This document shows, piece after piece, positions 10,855-21,734 of a stretch of 64,000 nt of DNA (its first letter is position 1; each line of letters opens with the position of its first letter). Below the pieces are notes generated by a model. It did no database searches. It worked only from the letters and a program-made list of their open reading frames with translations, and was not told the origin of the DNA. Source of the stretch: Kryptolebias marmoratus (Eukaryota > Chordata > Actinopteri > Cyprinodontiformes > Rivulidae). The position numbers and the translations under genes are program-made. The stretch lies in the NCBI RefSeq assembly GCF_001649575.2, contig NC_051433.1, forward strand, positions 13,545,588 to 13,609,587, written 5' to 3'.

Positions 10855-13800
10855 TCAGACCCAGACGTGGAAGCTGCCCCCCCAGTCCAGCAGCCTCCCC
10901 CTGTACCAGGCCCGCCTGATCGGTTGAATGAAGAGCAGGAGCCGAAACCTCCGGAGCAGCCCGCAGAAGATGGCAGCCGCCACCACCACGAGGGGCGACA
11001 TCATCACGAAGCCCAGGATGATGAGGGCGGAGGAGCTGTTGTCGTCAAGGTAATGGCAGATGGCGGAGGGTGCGTCAAGGACCTGCAGGGGGAGGGGAGG
11101 GGGGGACGCAGAGGGGGGGTGTTAGAGGAGTTTTGGTGAGATCTGTGAGACAGATGTGGACACGGGGTGCAGAGACGAGATGGACACAGCAAGGGCAAAA
11201 AGGAAAATGGATAAAAGATTTAGCCTTCCTTGAAGGAATGCTAACCCTTGAAAATAACCTTATGTGTGCGTCACGCTTGACGTATGTGTCAACATTTTGC
11301 TCAACATCTGTAAAACTGACTGAGTTTTAGCCATTTTTTTGTGTTGGATGATATGAATTAGCTTGAATTGGCTCTAAAAGTTAATAATTTGTAGAGGTGC
11401 CTCCAGTGATTACTTCCTGATGGGACTTTTATGAAACACTGTCCCCTGGTTCATGAAATATATCGCTAACAAACAAACGAACACACAGACACACAAAGAA
11501 GACATTACATTATTGCCCACAGGCAATAATAACCAAATAAAAGCAAAAAATGAGAAGGGGTTGAGGAACGTATGTAAAAGATGTTCATGCAAGTTTGAAT
11601 CAAACACAAACACATATGGATCGAAAACTCCCAGCTTCATAATTTCCTATTATAATTTTTTTTTGAAAGCCCCTGAAACAACACTGAAGTTTAAAACAGA
11701 CTGAAATCTAAATCTGTTTTCTTTCTCTTCTCACTGAATCTGTCAACATAATGAGAGGCTGTTGTGTCTGCAGGTTTTAGAATATGTTTTCCCTAATGAC
11801 GATCAGTCATATTTCCTTCTCGTATTTGATATTATTATTATTTTTTTGTCAGTTCTAGGAGCGGATGATTGTAAGCGACAGGACCCGGTTCTGTGCAGAC
11901 ATGCGGTGATTTCTCGTGAGCTGTCTGCAGAACGAGCCACGTGTCTGTAATCACCTCATCACCTGAAACACCAACTCTGAAGCTTCAACAGTCAAGTTTA
12001 ATCGTGCAGTTTTTGTTGGTTTTTTGCAGCGACTTTGTTGTTTTAATCCAAAATCCAAACATTACAGGGCACTTCTGGGCACGTTTGTCAGGTTCTTAGC
12101 TCAAATGAAACTGCTGCAGAAGAAGCTTTCCCCCCGAAGGCTGATTGTTTGCTTCCCTCGGCGCAGTGTTAAGGTGCTCCTGCCAACCTTAATGACAGAT
12201 CGTCCTCCCGTTCTCCCACTAACGGCATGGGCCTACTTGCCCAAGCTTCCAGGGAAGGGAAACAGCGGAGCGGAGCAGATTCCTCCTCGTAAATGATTTG
12301 TGAACATATTTCTGCAGCTCTATCCAAATATTTGGGCAGTTCCGGGCAAAAACATGTTGATTTTGGAGGCGAACAGAGGTAAATACAGGCCCTGAAGCAA
12401 GCAGCCGTTTAAACAGATGGGTGTTTTTTTTTAAATGTCAGGGAGCTTGTTCTGATGGTTTTCTATTAAAGTGAAATAGAAAAGACATCACATGTGCAGA
12501 TGTTACCCAAACCAGACTTTAGTAAGACATATCACAGCTTTCTACAATCATATAGGAGGTTTGGAGGGATTTCCTGGCTGTGGTGTTTTATTCACTCTTC
12601 TGGCAAATCATTTAAAGCAATAGTTCAGACCTTTTGAAGTGGGATTCTGTGGAAAGGTTATGAACAGTTAACATCTTGCCTGTTGTAGATAGCTCTTTGA
12701 GCAACTTCAGAGCAGCTGTGTTCATGAGCTTACAGCTAGTTTGGGGGGTTTACACCACAGTGGATGGTTGCTGTCTTAAAACAACTTCAGTCTAAATAAT
12801 TTAGAAGTAGTTCATGTAAATACTGTTTTATAAACCTCCACAAGCTGAGGTTTCGTGGAGGGATGAACTCAGGAATGCAGGCTGACGCGAGGAACTCGTG
12901 GAACTGAAACTATTTATGTTAAAAAGAGAAAATCTGCCGTGTCAGCAGAAACTCAAGACACGAGGAGATCGGGTAACCGGGACAGAGCCGAGGAGCTGCA
13001 GCAAACCAGCAGGGATGAGACGCAGTGGAACAGAGTATACGGGCCGGCTGGGGGCCGACGAGGACGCTGGACACAGGTGATAATAAACCAGGTCTGCAGG
13101 TGCAGACGGGTGAGGCAGGCTGACGTGGAAAAAGGCTGACGAAGAGAGCAAAACCAAGCGAGAAACACGCCGACCGAAACACGGGGAACAGAACTGAACA
13201 CAGGTCACACAGAACAACAGAAACACACGAGTGAGAACAGAGCTACAAGAATCCATGAAGCAAACAGGCCCACAGATCCCACAAAGCAGAACATCATCAT
13301 AAAACCCAACAACTCTGACACTACACCACTGCAAACTTTCAAACACGCAGCTGTTCCAGCAGAAATGTGATATTTGTGCCCAATGTTGCACCTTGAACGG
13401 AGTTTAATGTAAATAATTGTGTAACGCAACACTGACGTCAATTATAAATTATAAATTAATGTTTACACGACTTGCGACGAAATTTCTGAGGCTGGAGTTG
13501 TTTTTGTGCCACTCTCGGACTAGCCATTAGCCAGTCAAAATTAAACTCAGTTAATCCAAACTGAGACATTTAAGACATTAATTGTTCATAACCTTTCCAC
13601 AGAACCTGACTTCAAACACTCTGAAGGATCTCTTCAAGGTAGAATAATGTAACAAAGTTTGAAGTTTTTATAAAAGGTGCACAAACCTTTGCCTTTGTTG
13701 CAGAAGTGTTTAATTCTGTTCCTAATATTTAAATACAAATGTATGTACTGTCATCTGTCATACATAATTTCTAATGATAAATGTTCATCTTAAAGGTGGA

Positions 13801-16386
13801 TAAACATTTCCAAACCTGTCTGAACATCTTTATTTCCTGTCAACCACAGTTTCAGGCCTTTAAATGCCTTGAAGTGATTTCCAAATTTTCTTTTTTTCTT
13901 TGCGTATTTCAGTTTCACGGCCTCCTTCAAACGCGCCCAGCACTGCGAACCCAACAAACTACGGTTTTCATTTCCAAACTAACCACGGAGCAGATAATGA
14001 CTGCCGACGCCCCGCCGGGACCAGATCTGAGAAGGTGCAGCTTCCGAAGACGATGGAGAAATTACGCTTCCCTGCGGTTCTCTGCCTAAATGTTCACACG
14101 GGGGGGGGAAGAGTAAATCACGTTGAAAGCCCGGGAGCGAGGAGGCGTTTGACGAGGTCGGAGCTGAGAGCCCGGGTCCGTGTAATGTTTATCTCTGCCA
14201 GGATGCAGGCGGGACACGGGGAGCCTTTTATCCCAGCAATTTATCAGGAAACAAAGCTCCGTTCACTCATAACAACAACAATCACGGGCATCATTCAGCA
14301 TCTGCAAAGTGGGTTCTCTGTTTTTATTGCCTTAATTTGGCTCTGATTTATGAGGGTTGTGCAGGACAAGCAGACACAGGCAGAACCTTTCCCTTCTTCC
14401 CTTCAGGTATAAATAACTAACGCATCAGGGATGGCCTGACTCGAGGGACGCTGGCGTATTTCTTAAAAGTTTTCGAGTACTTGGACATGCACTGATAGCA
14501 CTCAGAAGCTGGTGCTGTGTGTGAATAAAAGCCTTCTTTAAGAGCGATTAAAAGTGAAGAATCCGAATACAAACATGGAGCTACAAAGAAGCAAAATAAG
14601 TTATAATATGAAACTAAAATCTACTGAGAAATGATAAAATTGAAGCCATTTTGGTGAGATTGTTGCAGGTATTATAACTGTTTTAAACTGGTTCAGAATA
14701 AATTAACTTTCTGTCGTTTTATGACCATCATCATGGTTCAGAGCAGGAGTGGGTAACCCTGGCCCTCGAGGGCCACCATCCTGCATGTTTTACTTGTTTC
14801 TCTGCTCCAATACACCTGATTTAAATCAGTGTCATTAACAGGCTTCTGCAGAACATGAAGAGGTGATTAAACCTCTGAATCAGGTGTGTTGGAGCAGGGA
14901 AACAAGGAAAACATGCAGGAAGGTGGCCCTCCAGGACCAGGATTGCCTACCCCTGTGTTTCTGTTTTGACTGTTTTCGGTTTGGTTTACGATTTCTCTTG
15001 TCGCGTTCTGTTCTGGTTCTTTCTCTTTTTTAGGTATTTTTTTTAATTTTCTGCTCACCTGCTCAGAATTTGTTAACTGGTACACCTGTGTTGCATTTAG
15101 CCTTTAAGCTTCCTCAGTATTAAAACAACTAAAAGTCTTTTTTGTTGTTGCATCGTTGGAAAACTGAAAAATGGCTGCATTTCAGTTCATTTACAGACAT
15201 TGTGCTGAACGTTGCAGTGGTAGTAATTGAGACTTATGCACAAGACCTTTGTCTAAACTCTGTTAGCAAAGTATCTCATGAACCACTGGATGGATTTTAA
15301 TGAACCTTTCAGAAAGTAACCTTTAGGGGCACATCTAAAACTGATTCACTTTTAGAGTCAAGCCATTTCAAGATGGCCTTCTCATCCAATTGTCATTAGC
15401 CCACAGATATGAAGCTAAAACTTGTGGTAGTAGCTGAGAGTCATCCCTCACACATACTCTGACCGTGACATCTCAGGCTATCAGCCACATCTTTCCAAAG
15501 TTTGACCAAATCGCCTACAGCTCCATCATCTCTCAGCGTAAGGCGATATTAGTCCAGCATTAAAGGTGGCGGGCGATATGCCATTTAATTCATTTTAAAG
15601 TGTTTTTTTTTTCCTTCTACCTCCCTCTGAGCTCCCAGTTCTGTTTCTACCGCAGACTAAAGAGTCCCGAGATCATCAGTGTGTTAAAATTAGATAAGCT
15701 TTGTTTCGAACGCCCGAAGGAGCCCAGCTACAGATGGTTTTCTGTTTTATAGATGTGAGGAGTCTTCTTGGTTTGAATAATCTCCTCATGTCTCACTGTT
15801 GCATTTATCACAAAAAAGATAAAAGTAGCTCATTTATAAGAAAACTTTGACAACTTTATGTGATGAATTGCACTATAAATCATGCCTTATTGGACGAGTC
15901 GGCCTTCCAAACTGTAATGACGTGTCTAAAATCTGTTTAATGAGCTCTACCTAATGGCCTCTGAATAATAATGGAGAAGAAGCTCTCAGAGAGTCAAGAA
16001 CCCTGTAAGTTTTGGAAGCAGATTGATAAAAGCTCCCCCTCTGGGGTTGTGGACAGCGAGGGGCAGAGTGGTTTGGACCCGGAGCTCACCCTGGAGTGGC
16101 AGAGGAACCCGGCGTACAGCAGCAGCGCCGCGGGCATCAGGACCACAGAGAAGACGGCGGCCAGCAGCAGGGCGCCGGCTGCGAGCACGCACAGGTTCCA
16201 CAGGACGAGGGCCGCCCCGCAGGCCACACAGCCGCAGCGGCCCCTGCGGCTGCCCCACGCGCTGCCCTCGCTGTGGGCCACGGGAGGGGGCAGCATCTTC
16301 ACGGCGTCCCCCATCCAGAACTCCTCCTCCTCCCGCTCCTCCTCGGTCGGACCTCCGTCGTCCAGGTCCACGTCCACGCCGCACAT
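10855..16386 (-). CDS. tmem88b: TMEM88 family membrane protein (tmem88b-like)
   Basis: Small two-pass plasma-membrane protein; family members bind the Dishevelled PDZ domain through a C-terminal VWV and dampen canonical Wnt signalling, notably in heart development. Coding exons: 16386-16090 (99 codons, donor AGG|GTGAGC) and 11082-10855 (75 codons plus stop, acceptor CCCTGCAG|GTC), both phase 0; 174 aa in total, in the usual size range. Residues 1-50 are acidic (EEEREEEEF) and soluble; about 56-94 form the first hydrophobic segment, ending in the family motif GFLCHSR; about 118-142 form the second; then basic RRFRLLLFIQPIRRAWYRGR and a C terminus HVWV. The start is the ATG at 16386, since the frame upstream offers only TTG and a probable acceptor lies at 16397. 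A non-coding 5' exon probably precedes it. Paralogue (88a or 88b) not settled; family assignment is firm. Confidence 0.88.
11280..11475 (-). repeat. Family-R dispersed repeat copy inside the tmem88b intron
   Basis: The plus strand shows CATCTGTAAAACTGACTGAG, then TTGGCTCTAAAAGTTAATAA, GTGATTACTTCCTGATGGGA and CTGGTTCATGAAATATATCG, a degraded minus-strand version of the family. Confidence 0.5.
11476..12616. other. tmem88b intron sequence, partly GC-richer
   Basis: No exon recognised. 11870-12300 is more complex and less AT-rich than its surroundings and could be a conserved non-coding element; this needs an alignment. Confidence 0.25.
12617..13621. mobile_element. Long-TIR MITE copy, probably split by a second insertion
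   Basis: The left end has GTGGGATTCTGTGGAAAGGT followed by TATGAACAGTTAACATCTTG. The right end, reverse complemented, has GGTTCTGTGGAAAGGTTATG and AACAATTAATGTCTT. These are the same inverted ends as the complete element at 50067-50750. The copy is about 300 bp longer. The GC-richer segment about 12845-13340 does not resemble the family and is read as a later insertion. Confidence 0.55.
14180..14255. promoter_or_regulatory. Candidate GATA-site cluster in the tmem88b intron
   Basis: Within about 60 bp the plus strand has TTTATCTC, TTTTATCCC and TTTATCAGG. Two of these are WGATAR motifs on the minus strand (AGATAA, TGATAA) and one is a near match. TMEM88 is known as a cardiac and haemangiogenic gene, so a GATA-driven enhancer is plausible, but three short motifs are weak evidence. 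Confidence 0.25.
14744..14955. mobile_element. hAT-like MITE (palindromic)
   Basis: Starts CAGGAGTGGGTAACCCTGG. The reverse complement of its end starts CAGGGGTAGGCAATCCTGG. The arms pair through GGGCCACC and CCTGCATGTTTT. Same family as the element at 9325-9515 but with little coding or target-site information left. Confidence 0.75.
15150..15600 (+). repeat. Family-R dispersed repeat copy (one long or two adjoining copies)
   Basis: Carries the complete conserved block: CTGTTAGCAAAGTATCTCAT, GAACCACTGGATGGATTTTA, TTCAAGATGGCC, GTGGTAGTAGCTGAGAGTCA and AAAGGTGGCGGGCGATATGC in order. Confidence 0.75.
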
Positions 16387-16747
16387 CTTTTCAAAGCTGA
16401 ATATGAAAAGTTTCAAAAGGATGCTGCTGTGACGCTTTCATTTTTTTACCTGAATGCATCATGAAGATGATCAAATCTGCAGTTTCAACAAAAACCCTGA
16501 ACCCTGTTGTCCTGTTTTACTGACACACATCCCTGCTGTCTCACTTTTACTGACTCAATAAACAAGTATTCATCTTTCACATGGCACACATGCATTCATA
16601 TGATTATTTATTCTATTTGAACTTAACTTCAATGAATAAAAGCGCGTTTTTTTCCAGCCTAAAACAATAAAAACCAGCATGTAAACTGTACAGGATGCAT
16701 GCAGGATGTGATTATGCGTTCAGGTTAAGATTTTTTTTGTCGCTTAC

Positions 16748-17050
16748 CTCGGTAAATAAATCCGCTCAGTCCGCCAAAAATTAGTCAGGTTTTATTTTCC
16801 TCCTCTTGACGGACGCGGAGATTAGAGCAAAGCAGCAAGACTAAAGCTGCAGACAGACAGACAGGCAGTCAGACAGGCAGTCAGACAGACAGACAGACAG
16901 ACAGGCAGGCAGGCAGGCAGGCAGGCAGACACCTGTGACTTGAACCCCGCGCTGCCGGACCGCTCCTGGTGTCTGCCCTCCTCATCATCCTGCATGCGCG
17001 CGCGCCCGCGGGAGCCTGGCAGCCCCCCTCCCCTCCCCTTCCCCACCTCT
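16748..17050 (-). promoter_or_regulatory. Probable promoter and non-coding first exon of tmem88b
   Basis: CpG-rich DNA (CATGCGCGCGCGCCCGCGGG around 16995) lies upstream of a good minus-strand donor, CGAG|GTAAGC, whose exon would end at 16748. A matching acceptor, CTTTTCATATTCAG, leads to 16396, ten bases before the ATG. Transcription start is not visible. The exon would contain the tetranucleotide run at 16851-16929. Confidence 0.5.
16851..16929. repeat. (CAGA)n/(CAGG)n microsatellite
   Basis: About 20 tetranucleotides, first CAGA/CAGT then pure GGCA, lying in or just beside the presumed 5' untranslated exon of tmem88b. Confidence 0.9.
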
Positions 17051-17119
17051 GGCACGCGCACGCGCTCTGTTCTTTTATTTATTTATCTTTTCAAAAGTAA
17101 AACACCAACAACATTACGT

Positions 17120-17680
17120 CCTCTCGCGCGATCTGTCGCCGCTCGGGGCGTGCGGCGTGGATCACTCTCAGCTACCACCACGTCAGCTTTCAGCTCCGTC
17201 TCTGCAAAAGTGAACGACTTGAAGCCATTTCGGGGCATCATAAGGTCAGCTGGCTGTGGCGGCCATCTTGAAATGGTTTGACCCCAAAAAAGTGAATACC
17301 ACCTGAACATTTCAGTGAAATCTGTCCAGTGGCTCATGAGATATTTTGCTAACAGGGTTGACTCCAACAGTTCATTGCCAAGGAGTACTCGGAGGTCTTG
17401 AGCGACCAGTTGCAAGTTGCAGATGACTCTCAGCTACTACCACACCAAACTTTAGGTGAATATCTGTAAAACTAACAGAGATGTGCCCTTCTTTGTGTTT
17501 GCCAAGATCAAGTTGACTCCAAAAGTTAACTGTTTACAGATGTTCACCCAATGATTATTTTCTGAAGGGGTTATTATGACCCGTCCAGTGGTTTGTGAAA
17601 TATTTTGCTAACACAACAGACAAACAAACAAAGAAACACACAGAAAAACATTATCGCCTGTTTCAAGACAGAGCATCGTA
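17120..17680 (-). repeat. Family-R dispersed repeat, at least two adjoining copies
   Basis: ATCTTGAAATGGTTTGACCC, CAGTGGCTCATGAGATATTT and a second CCAGTGGTTTGTGAAATATT mark two successive blocks. The plus strand also has ACTCTCAGCTACTACCACAC, the inverted form of the family motif. Confidence 0.65.
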
Positions 17681-17929
17681 GAAGTTAGGTTGACAGTACA
17701 GTTTTTTTATATATTAGCTGCTAGTTTGTTTCATTATTTCTGTTGGTGTAAATATGAGAGTAAAAACTTCCTTTCTGTGTGTAAAAGCAGCTTTTATTTT
17801 GGCGGGGAAACCTTTCATTTCCATAGCCGGAGTTCCCGTTCAGAAAGGGCAGAGGTTTCGAGCTGACAGGGGGGCCGTTCGACTGTGTTTCTTCAAGTCT
17901 GACACAAGAAACACCATGGAGTTTACAAT

Positions 17930-18150
17930 CTTCCTGCAGGAAGTCCCACAGGCTGCAACCTGGAAGTGCTACAGCTAGCTGCTGTCGAAGCTATTTGCAC
18001 TTGTAAAAACAAACGAAACAAAACAGAATTCTATTCAAATCACTGTATAACGCAATTAGCTCACTCCAAAACTGAGCTATCTACAGCAAGTAAGATACTG
18101 ACTGCTCAAAACCTTTTCACACAACACTGCCTAGAAAAAACTCTGAACTA
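17930..18150. mobile_element. Fragment of the long-TIR MITE family
   Basis: GGCTGCAACCTGGAAGTGCT and ACAGCTAGCTGCTGTCGAAG match the interior of the element at 50067-50750 (GGCTGTATTGGAAGTGCTAC, AGGTGGCTGCTGCCG). The inverted end CAAAACTGAGCTATCTACAG follows. The left half is absent. Confidence 0.55.
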
Positions 18151-18479
18151 CTCCTTTATTTAGTGCGTCATTGGGCAGATTTTTGTTGTCTTTTAAATAG
18201 TTAGAATGGGCCAAATAAGGTTAAAGCGTCACATTCATTTAAAAAAAATACAGCTAATCACAAGAACTGGTCTCACTACAGTCGTTAACAGGAGTTATGA
18301 TAGCTGTAAGGTTTTTATTTGGGCGGGTCAGGAGGTTTTGCACCAAATGCTGCAGAGCAATATAAAAAAAAATGAGCCTGGAAAAACAAATTTAACTTGT
18401 AAGGGGGGCAAAAATATGCAGTATGTTTGGGATGTGGCAAAGCTTCATCATGCTGAGACGTTCTCTCCATTTTTTTAAG

Positions 18480-19060
18480 GAGAGAATGTTTTTTCACAAC
18501 AGAGAAGAGATTTAAAAGACACTTTAATTCCTCCAGTCTGCTTAAAGTAGATGATGAAGTGTTTCTGATGAGGCCCCGCCGTGAGAGGAAACGTGAGGAC
18601 AGAACCTGGCTGCACTTTAACGCCTCGTAAACAAGCTAATCTGAGCTGCGATGTGTTCAGAAACGCTCCCTGTTAGTGTCTCCCTCGACAGGACGTGAAA
18701 ACACCGTCGGCGTGTGCATGCTGGGAGATAACACGGTGATCGATCTGCTTTCCAGCGCAGACAGACGGCCAACCTTTGGCTGGTCAGATTTAATTAGACA
18801 GAGGAGGACAGCGAGACAGGAGGGGACGCACAGCACTGCCTGAGCACAGAGACAGGGACGGTAAAGATGCAAGTTCTCAGCTGTAAATATGAATGTTATC
18901 TGGTAGGAATGTGACTGAAACATCTGCTGACATCTGCTGGACTGGATGGGAACTCTTTAAAAGGACGTGCAGAACAGTGAATGTTCTCTGTCCAACCAGC
19001 AGAACCCTGTTCATCACGGAGGTTCTGTCGTTCTGCATTGAGAGGACTTTGTGAGTAATT
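18480..19060. other. Low-repeat intergenic stretch, possible non-coding element
   Basis: No ORF or repeat recognised. Mixed composition and CpG content above the local background make 18540-18880 a candidate conserved non-coding element, unverified. Confidence 0.25.
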
Positions 19061-19243
19061 CAGTTTGAAGCCTGCAGAGCCGAGGCGTGTTGTCTCTGTC
19101 TCCTGTGAGACGCTGAAGCCTCCTGTTTGTCTCCATCAGGCCACTCACCGTCCATTAACTCAACAGCATCCTGGTTACCATGGCGATTGATCTGAATCTG
19201 CTGACAAGTGGCACACAAACTGTGGAGCTTTGAAGCAGGAAAT

Positions 19244-19532
19244 ACATCCATCTGTCCATTCATCCGTTCATTCATTCATTTATCCATCCATCCACCCATT
19301 CATTCATCCATCTGTCCACCTGTCAATCCATCCATCCATCCATCGGTCTGTTCATTCATCCATTCATTCATCTATTTGTTCATCCATCTATCCTTTATTC
19401 ATTCATTCATTCATTCATTCATCTATTTGTTCATCGATCCATCCATCCAGTCCTTCATTCATCTGGCCATCCATCTGTCCACTTGTTCATGCATCCATTT
19501 ATCCTCCATCTAGCCATTCATCCATTCATTCT
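19244..19532. repeat. Imperfect (CATT)n/(CATC)n microsatellite
   Basis: Almost 290 bp of interrupted CATC, CATT and CATCTGTC units. The open frames that cross it (Ser-Ile-His repeats) are low-complexity artefacts. Confidence 0.9.
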
Positions 19533-19599
19533 TAAAGCAGCTCATATTAGTCATAGCTGAAAGACAGAATTTGTGCAAAAAACAAAAACAAAAAAAACA

Positions 19600-20120
19600 A
19601 ACAACCTGCAGCTGTGACTCCCACTTGAAATCAGATACAGTTGAATTTTAAAAATGTTTTTGGCTGATCGTTCACGCTGCAGACAAATGTGACCCGAATC
19701 TGATTTCTTTGCCTCTCTGCGACACAAAGTAGATGTTTTCATGGCAGTGTCAACGAGACAAATCTGATTTCTTCATATCCGACTCAGGTCTTTTCAGTAC
19801 GTGGGGCTGAATCTGACACACATCTGATGTTTTTTCAAAGCGAGCTCGGTGAGAACGTTCACGTCGGATGAAAGTCCCACCACTCCTGACTCCGACTCTT
19901 CATCCACTCATGCCTCTGACTGAACAGCAGCTTCAGCATCAACACACACAGGCTAACACTCTCAGCGTCCAGATTTACTTCCGTAAACTCAGCGGGTGGA
20001 GTGACGTCATATCTCCTGCGCATGCGTGTCAGACCAGAATGGAGTCTGATGGATGAAATGTGAACGACCTCACAAAAATCAGATCTGAGCATCAAGACCT
20101 GCAGTGTGAACGTAGAACAT
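19600..20120. mobile_element. Non-autonomous DNA-transposon-like repeat
   Basis: Repeated motifs of the type AATCTGATTTCTT, ATCCGACTCAGGTC and ACGTCGGATGAAAGTCC recall a common fish element whose ends both read like AGATCTGATTTTTGTGAGGT. The right end near 20070-20110 is such a sequence. It includes a CRE-like TGACGTCA (20002-20009) and an NRF1-like TGCGCATGCG, which belong to the repeat. Confidence 0.5.
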
Positions 20121-20199
20121 ACCCTCAAATTATTTATATAAAATAATTATTAACGTCATCCTAAAAATTTGTGGTGTTGGTAGAATTTAACTGTTCTGT

Positions 20200-20400
20200 A
20201 AATCAGCTTTTCCTCTTAGGTCTTTCTGTGTTCAGTTTGATTCTGTTTCAGGTTTAAATTTGTCTTCAAGCCTTATTTATCTGTCTGTTAGCAAAATATC
20301 TTATTAATCAGTCAATGTAATTTAAGAAGCTCTGAGGAAGTAATCGTTGGATGAACCGTAGACCATTGAAAACAAAAAAAATGGCTCTATTATAGATCTA
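20200..20400 (+). repeat. Very degenerate family-R repeat copy
   Basis: TTAGCAAAATATCTTATTAA, then TCTGAGGAAGTAATCGTTGG and ATGAACCGTAGACC keep the order of the family's central block with many substitutions. Confidence 0.4.
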
Positions 20401-21422
20401 ATTTTATTTTATGAGCTTTTTAAATATTTATTGAATGCTAAATTATTGACATGTAAAGTAATCAGACGTTAACTATTTATTGGACCAGAAGAATACAGTA
20501 TAATACTAAAAAATCTTTTTAAATTACCATAAATTTATTCTTCTTTGCAATACTTGTTAAACGGTTCATTTCATTCCAATCACAGACTGCCACTATAACC
20601 TACCAGGAAAAAAAAAAAAAACATTTGGACAGCGGGGCAAATGCAGTAAAGCTGTGGCTGGATCATAAACGGACAGAGGATTGAATCAGACCCAGGTGCT
20701 GATGTGGGTCACCACCTGGCCCTTTTTGGGTGGATTTACCTTAAATCTACTGCTAAAAAATTACTGCAGATAATTAGACGACGTCGTGCTGCAGGAGCAC
20801 GTCTAAAGCACAACGAAAGGCTGCAATCTTTACGAGAGACAAGATGCATCAAAGTCCTCCTCCAAAAAAGGCCACAAACATGAAGACAAAAACCAAGCCC
20901 TCACATAACTTAAATCCCACTGAACACTAGTGGGAATGAAACACAGCTGGCTCGGTGCACATTAATCATCAAGCGAGTCCAACAGTGAAACAACAAAGAA
21001 AACACTGTTAGCATAATGACACAACAAATCAAAAAAATATACGTAAAGCACATTATTATAAAATTAACACGAGGGAACTGAGAACAGCAGAAACATTTCG
21101 TCATGCCCTTTAAATTCCGCAGCCGTAAACAAAACAGATAAACTACTAAAAGCTGGGTAAAACTTTACTTTACTTTTACAGCAAACAGCATGGGTTCCTC
21201 CCACCACGCCGCTCCTCTGAGCTCCACTGAGCCGGCAGCCATTAAATGTTTGTCCACGGCTGGAGATTTGTTGATTAAAGGGATTAGGAAGATGTGCCAA
21301 ACCAAACAGAGTCGCAGCTTTGTTTGGAACGATGCTTTTTTAAAAAAAATGAAAGATTTTCTTGCCATTTAGACATCAGCTGTGTGAACACAACACAGGA
21401 GACAGTTACCACAAAACCAAAA
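20401..21422. other. Gene-free stretch downstream of nbl1
   Basis: AT-rich, no repeat or exon recognised; its right end is where nbl1 transcription should stop. Confidence 0.35.
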
Positions 21423-21428
21423 TTTATT
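21423..21428 (-). promoter_or_regulatory. Poly(A) signal of nbl1
   Basis: AATAAA on the minus strand, 307 bases past the nbl1 stop codon; the first canonical hexamer in a suitable place. Confidence 0.5.
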
Positions 21429-21734
21429 GTATTCAAAGCAGATTAAAAGCCTACGGCATATTAACAGGATATATTTATGTCTGGATGCACAAATTCACAC
21501 ACATGCATGTATTACTTAAACAAAAGAGTGCATAGGCTGCAGTGTTTGTGTGAGCTCACATTGAATCGAGTGCATTCTGATAGCATGACCACGCGTGTGT
21601 GTGTGACTTAAAACAAGACTTTCACACAAAGTGGAGTCTTATCTTCAAAGTGCCTTCACGAAACTACAGATTGGTACAGAGGAGGCAGCGTGGAGGAGAG
21701 CAGAGAGGGCGGCAGAGGCGAGCAGCGTCCCGAT

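Noticed and set aside
10636..11139. 167-codon plus-strand ORF rich in Pro and His
   Set aside because: Exact antisense of tmem88b exon 2, which has a far better family match on the minus strand.
16387..16416. Longer N terminus for tmem88b starting MKLFIFS
   Set aside because: The first codon is TTG, not ATG, and a probable splice acceptor lies at 16397; the ATG at 16386 is used.
15971..16464. Several plus-strand ORFs of 120-153 codons
   Set aside because: Antisense shadows of GC-rich tmem88b coding exon 1.
19208..19535. Ser-Ile-His repeat ORFs
   Set aside because: Low-complexity translation of the CATC/CATT microsatellite.
20002..20009. CRE palindrome as a promoter element
   Set aside because: It lies inside a dispersed transposon-like repeat, so no gene regulation is inferred.
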